Origin: Planctomycetota bacterium
Lineage (GTDB): Bacteria > Planctomycetota > Phycisphaerae > FEN-1346
Reading direction: 5' to 3'
Assembly: GCA_026386995.1 (NCBI GenBank)
Contig: JAPLMO010000467.1
Location: 1 to 15,493 of the forward strand
DNA: 15,493 bases
Position numbers and translations under genes: made by a program
Shown here: positions 13,203 through 15,493 of the stretch, in pieces
Numbering within the stretch: position 1 is the first letter of the stretch
Layout of the letters: each line of letters begins with the position of its first letter
Notes under the pieces: model-generated
Seen by the model: only the letters and a program-made list of their open reading frames with translations
Told to the model about the DNA's origin: nothing
Databases searched by the model: none

Positions 13203-13451
13203 TAGATCCTCCATGAGACGTCGGATCGTCCCGTCGATCCGTTCAGGCGTCTCAAGTTTTTCCTCGGCGATGAGTTCACGCATTTTCTGGACCTTCTCGA
13301 AGCGGATGTCCGGCATGCGGCTGACCTTCTCCAGCAGCCGCAGGGTCTCGGCCATATCGGGCGGCTCCGCCATCGGCGGCGGCTCGGTGTGACCCAGGCC
13401 CGCTTCGACTCCAACGTCGTGCTTGATCAACTCCGGATCCTCGCGCGTCAT
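13194..13451 (-). CDS. Small FlgM-like protein (possible anti-sigma-28 factor)
   Basis: The 85-residue product has a Pro-rich, probably disordered N-terminal half (HTEPPPMAEPPDMAET) and a helical C-terminus. MPDIRFEKVQKMRELI then AEEKLETPERIDGTIRRL resembles the C-terminal region of FlgM, where a pattern like R-x-E/D-K-V-x-x-I-R-x-x-I is followed by a helix that docks on the flagellar sigma factor. FlgM holds sigma-28 inactive until the flagellar hook is complete. The start is ATG at 13451 with GGGAG 7 bases before it. No other flagellar gene is in the window, so this may be a stand-alone FlgM or an unrelated regulator with a similar helix pair. The stop codon lies in a palindromic element and a strong terminator follows. 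Confidence 0.6.
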   Translation of the reverse strand: MTREDPELIKHDVGVEAGLGHTEPPPMAEPPDMAETLRLLEKVSRMPDIRFEKVQKMRELIAEEKLETPERIDGTIRRLMEDLGL

Positions 13452-13911
13452 CGTTTGCTCCCGCTCTTCTTGCCGCCGGCCCGGCTAGGCCGCTCGGCAC
13501 TCCCCGGTTACCTGAGGCGTGGGTCAGTCAGGTGCTTCCGGGTTATGTCCCCTTGGTTTAACTTCCCCTCGGCTGCGAGCCGCGTTGTAACTTTACTCGT
13601 TTTCGTAAGTCGTATCGGCGTATTGAAGGGTCGGCTTGAATTGCGGATGACGGAGCCGATTACGACGTAACCCATTATATGACAAGGGGTTGCGTGCGGC
13701 CGAGTGGGGGGCCTCGTTTTTTTTCTTCAAAATCTTTCCACAGGGGAAACGCGGTTTTCGTACCCTGTGTTTTCCAAGTTGCCTAGTTTAACATTTGCCT
13801 ATTCTTAAAGCCCGAATTGTGCGGTGGCAGAAAGTCGGAGATGCGGCTCTGCGCAAAGAATCGGGGCGAGGCAAAGCCCCGCCCCGATGCATTCTTCAAG
13901 ATGTGAGGCTG
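13452..13911. other. Noncoding stretch between the FlgM-like gene and the protease
   Basis: No gene is supported here. Visible items are a TATAAT hexamer on the minus strand (13674-13679) with no good -35, a run of eight T on the plus strand (13717-13724), and an AT-richer patch with inverted CACAGGG (13739-13745) and CCCTGTG (13763-13769). The leader of the FlgM-like gene would come from this region. Confidence 0.5.
13853..13888 (-). terminator. Terminator after the PEP-CTERM protease
   Basis: ATCGGGGCG (13860-13868) pairs with CGCCCCGAT (13880-13888), with an inner GGC/GCC pair and AAA loop after one mismatch. On the minus strand TTCTTTG follows, a modest T run. It lies 24 bases past the protease stop. 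Confidence 0.65.
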
Positions 13912-14859
13912 CTATTTCGCCCGCCGCCGGGCCGCCAAGGTTGCAAGGCCCAGGCCGAGGAGCGCGAGGGTCGCCGGCTCGGGGACGACCCCAGCCGCTG
14001 ACCCGTCGGTCAGGCTGTCCGTAGAAGCCATCAATGCCTTCGTCATCTTGGGGTTGATGATGCTGTCGATCCAGGAGTTCAGTTTCGAGACGCGCATGAA
14101 CCCTCCGATATCGCCGTAGTCGGAGTTGACCTTGCCGTCCCACGCGGCTGCAAACGAGGTCACGCCGGCCAGCAGGGGGCCGGACCCAAAGTCGATGAAG
14201 AGGCCGCCGCCCGAGTCGCCGGGGGCGATCATGCCTTCAAGGTTGAGGGGTGTCGCGGAGCCGTACACGTTGTCCCGTTTGTTCGTCGGGTTGTCGAAGT
14301 CCATCGCCAGTATCCGGCTGTTCGATGAGTAGAGGGAATCGACTGTGTTCTGCGCACCGCGTTTCTGGCCGTCGAACGTCGTTGAGCCGGTCTTGCCCGT
14401 CCCGGTCATGCCGTAGCCGACGATCGTTGCGACCTTGCCGAGTTCGCTGGAACCGGTATACCGCGTCGCCGGGGCGATGCCCTTCACGGGGGTGGCCAGT
14501 TGCGCGAGGCCGATGTCGTACCCTAGGGTGACGTTGCCGTTCCATAGCGGATGGTAGATCCACGTCGAGGCTTTGTACGTGCTGCCGCCGATGGTGAAGT
14601 TCATGGCCGTCGCGCCGCTGACCATGTGTCCGGCCGTCAGGACCCAGTTCTGGGCGATCAGGGTCCCCGACCCGATGTAGTTGGCAGAGGAGGTCGCCTC
14701 GTCGATGCGGCCGACGCTGCCGTAGATCGCCTGGGACCCCAGGGCGAGGTACTGCGATTGCGACCGGTCGTCGCGAATCGTGATGGCCGAGGCCGTGGAC
14801 GCCAAGCCGAGGACAAGCAACACGGCAACCATCGCCAGAAGAGTCGGGCGCACGTACAT
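13912..14859 (-). CDS. Secreted trypsin-like serine protease with PEP-CTERM anchor
   Basis: The 315-residue product starts at ATG 14859, which has AGGAGG at 6 bases; an in-frame ATG seven codons upstream overlaps that ribosome site and is rejected. A signal peptide (about 1-25, ending ASTASA) leads to an S1 chymotrypsin-fold domain. The triad is visible as WVLTAGHMV (H78), YDIGLAQL (D115) and IAPGDSGGGLF (S216). The C-terminus is a PEP-CTERM sorting tag: VVPEP (291-295), a hydrophobic segment LALLGLGLATLA and an RRRAK tail. In this system an exosortase removes the tag and directs the protein to the envelope or extracellular polymer; none is in the window. Asn- and Gly-rich surface loops fit a secreted enzyme. 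Substrate unknown. A terminator follows; upstream, TTGCAT-17-TAGTAT is a poor promoter candidate. Confidence 0.93.
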   Translation of the reverse strand: MYVRPTLLAMVAVLLVLGLASTASAITIRDDRSQSQYLALGSQAIYGSVGRIDEATSSANYIGSGTLIAQNWVLTAGHMVSGATAMNFTIGGSTYKASTWIYHPLWNGNVTLGYDIGLAQLATPVKGIAPATRYTGSSELGKVATIVGYGMTGTGKTGSTTFDGQKRGAQNTVDSLYSSNSRILAMDFDNPTNKRDNVYGSATPLNLEGMIAPGDSGGGLFIDFGSGPLLAGVTSFAAAWDGKVNSDYGDIGGFMRVSKLNSWIDSIINPKMTKALMASTDSLTDGSAAGVVPEPATLALLGLGLATLAARRRAK

Positions 14860-14865
14860 AACGAG

Positions 14866-14871
14866 CCTCCT
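14866..14871 (-). promoter_or_regulatory. Ribosome binding site that sets the protease start
   Basis: AGGAGG on the minus strand, 6 bases before ATG at 14859; the alternative upstream ATG (14880) would translate through this site. Confidence 0.8.
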
Positions 14872-15095
14872 ACCATGCACTGGCTACCTGTGAAACGGCG
14901 TTTTCTGCTCTCTTAGAGGTAATACTACACCAGAACCGGGTGGAATGCAAATAATACTGGCGGAATAGGTTGCCCCCGGTTCCGGGCGTCCGTCCCTGCT
15001 GTGGGGCAGGGCATGCCTCGCTCGGCCCCCAAACACCAAGAAAAATCTGGCACCGCAAGACGCCGCGCGAGGGGTGTCAACGAGGGGTATCAAGG

Positions 15096-15139
15096 CCCAT
15101 TAGAAATGTCCGGGGTCCTGACCCAGTAGAAATGTCCGG
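15096..15139 (-). mobile_element. IS terminal region with tandem 18-base motif
   Basis: Two direct copies of an 18-base motif (15096-15113 and 15122-15139) differ at one base and are 26 bases apart. On the minus strand each reads CCGGACATTTCTA-n-TGGG. Motifs with GGACATTTCTA are known to me from the ends of integrase-type insertion sequences. The outer copy contains the transposase stop codon (15100-15102), so the element boundary should be close to 15096 or a little to its left. Confidence 0.65.
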
Positions 15140-15493
15140 TCTTGGCGTTTCTGTTTGAAGGATTTTCTCCAGGGATGCTCCGGGCCTGGACGGTAGGGTT
15201 CGTGGTCGGTAGGATGAGGCGAGCCATCGGGAGGATAGGGCTCCGCAGGAGTGCGACCCGAGCGTCCTTTGGCTGGACGTACGGCAGAGGGCCGTGTCGC
15301 TGAGGCGGCGCGGCCTTCCTTTTTCCGCCCATCTGCCGGGGTCCCGGAAAGCGATAAACTCCGGGGGTCCGGGGGCGGCGCCCCCGTGGAGCGTGCGGCA
15401 ACCTTGAACTTCAGGTAGACCTCCTTAAACCGCAGGCGTAAGGTGCCGTTGGACCGCCGTTCGATGATCACGCGGCCCCCGCGCAGACCGGGC
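15100..15493 (-). CDS. IS transposase, C-terminal part (integrase type, ISNCY/IS481-like), start beyond window
   Basis: The frame is open from the right edge to TAA at 15100-15102, giving 130 residues of a C-terminus. LRGGRVIIERRSNGTLRLRF, followed by KEVYLKFK, matches the small C-terminal beta domain that follows the DDE integrase core in these transposases, where R-x-V-I-x-E-x-x-x-x-G-x-L and Y-L-x-F patterns recur. A Pro/Arg/Ser-rich stretch and the tail HPWRKSFKQKRQDRTFLLG are also characteristic. The catalytic DDE core would lie outside the window, so integrity cannot be judged. An ATG-like GTG at 15471 is inside the domain and is not the start. Stop and last codons are encoded by the IS terminal repeat itself. 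Family naming is from memory and tentative. Confidence 0.75.
   Translation of the reverse strand, partial: PGLRGGRVIIERRSNGTLRLRFKEVYLKFKVAARSTGAPPPDPRSLSLSGTPADGRKKEGRAASATRPSAVRPAKGRSGRTPAEPYPPDGSPHPTDHEPYRPGPEHPWRKSFKQKRQDRTFLLGQDPGHF

Noticed and set aside
13700..13724. Plus-strand terminator at the T8 run
   Set aside because: The preceding stem is only about 4 bases and there is no plus-strand gene upstream for 2.8 kb.
13735..13770. DnaA boxes or a replication origin suggested by TTTCCACA-like sequence
   Set aside because: Only imperfect matches to TTATCCACA, no cluster of boxes and no dnaA, dnaN or gidA nearby.

Overview
The window reads as a high-GC bacterial chromosome, most probably a planctomycete (Phycisphaerae-like or a relative). 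The pointers are a PEP-CTERM serine protease, a secreted helical-repeat protein of planctomycete style, a corrinoid-type URO-D paralogue, a three-domain NifU with NifS, a transglutaminase-like/carbohydrate-binding secreted protein, and many small GTAG-footed palindromes between genes. The lineage is an inference; there is no rRNA or ribosomal protein here to confirm it. No tRNA, rRNA or CRISPR array was seen.

Region 1 (1-7491, all minus strand, read right to left) is a long co-directional run: cysK, ndk, a URO-D-family protein, hisD, a small exported protein of unknown function, hisC, hisB, and a secreted repeat protein cut by the left edge. The three histidine genes cover IGP dehydration (HisB), transamination (HisC) and the final oxidation (HisD). 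A good sigma70-type promoter lies upstream of cysK. Five of the eight genes use GTG or TTG starts (hisB, hisC, hisD, cysK: GTG; ndk: TTG). Palindromic elements sit directly after the stop codons of cysK, ndk, the URO-D gene and hisB, plus an inverted pair between hisC and hisB.

Region 2 (7492-10899, plus strand) is divergent from cysK. It holds a PilZ-like protein with its own hairpin terminator, then an iron-sulfur assembly operon behind a promoter at 8193-8221: nifU, nifS and a ferritin-like diiron protein whose start follows nifS by 11 bases. CysK makes cysteine, NifS takes its sulfur, NifU is the scaffold/carrier, and the ferritin-like protein may handle iron or oxidants for them. cysK and nifUS are transcribed away from each other with only the PilZ gene between.

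Region 3 (11026-15493, minus strand) is more accessory: a secreted transglutaminase-like protein with a CBM6-like domain and visibly lower GC, a noncoding stretch ending in a clear terminator, a short FlgM-like protein, a second noncoding stretch, a PEP-CTERM trypsin-like protease, and the C-terminal end of an IS transposase with a tandem 18-base terminal motif running off the right edge.

The most notable observations are the family of GTAG palindromes that contain or touch the stop codons of at least four genes, a CsrA-like sequence pattern inside an exported protein within the his cluster, and the ferritin-like gene coupled to nifUS.
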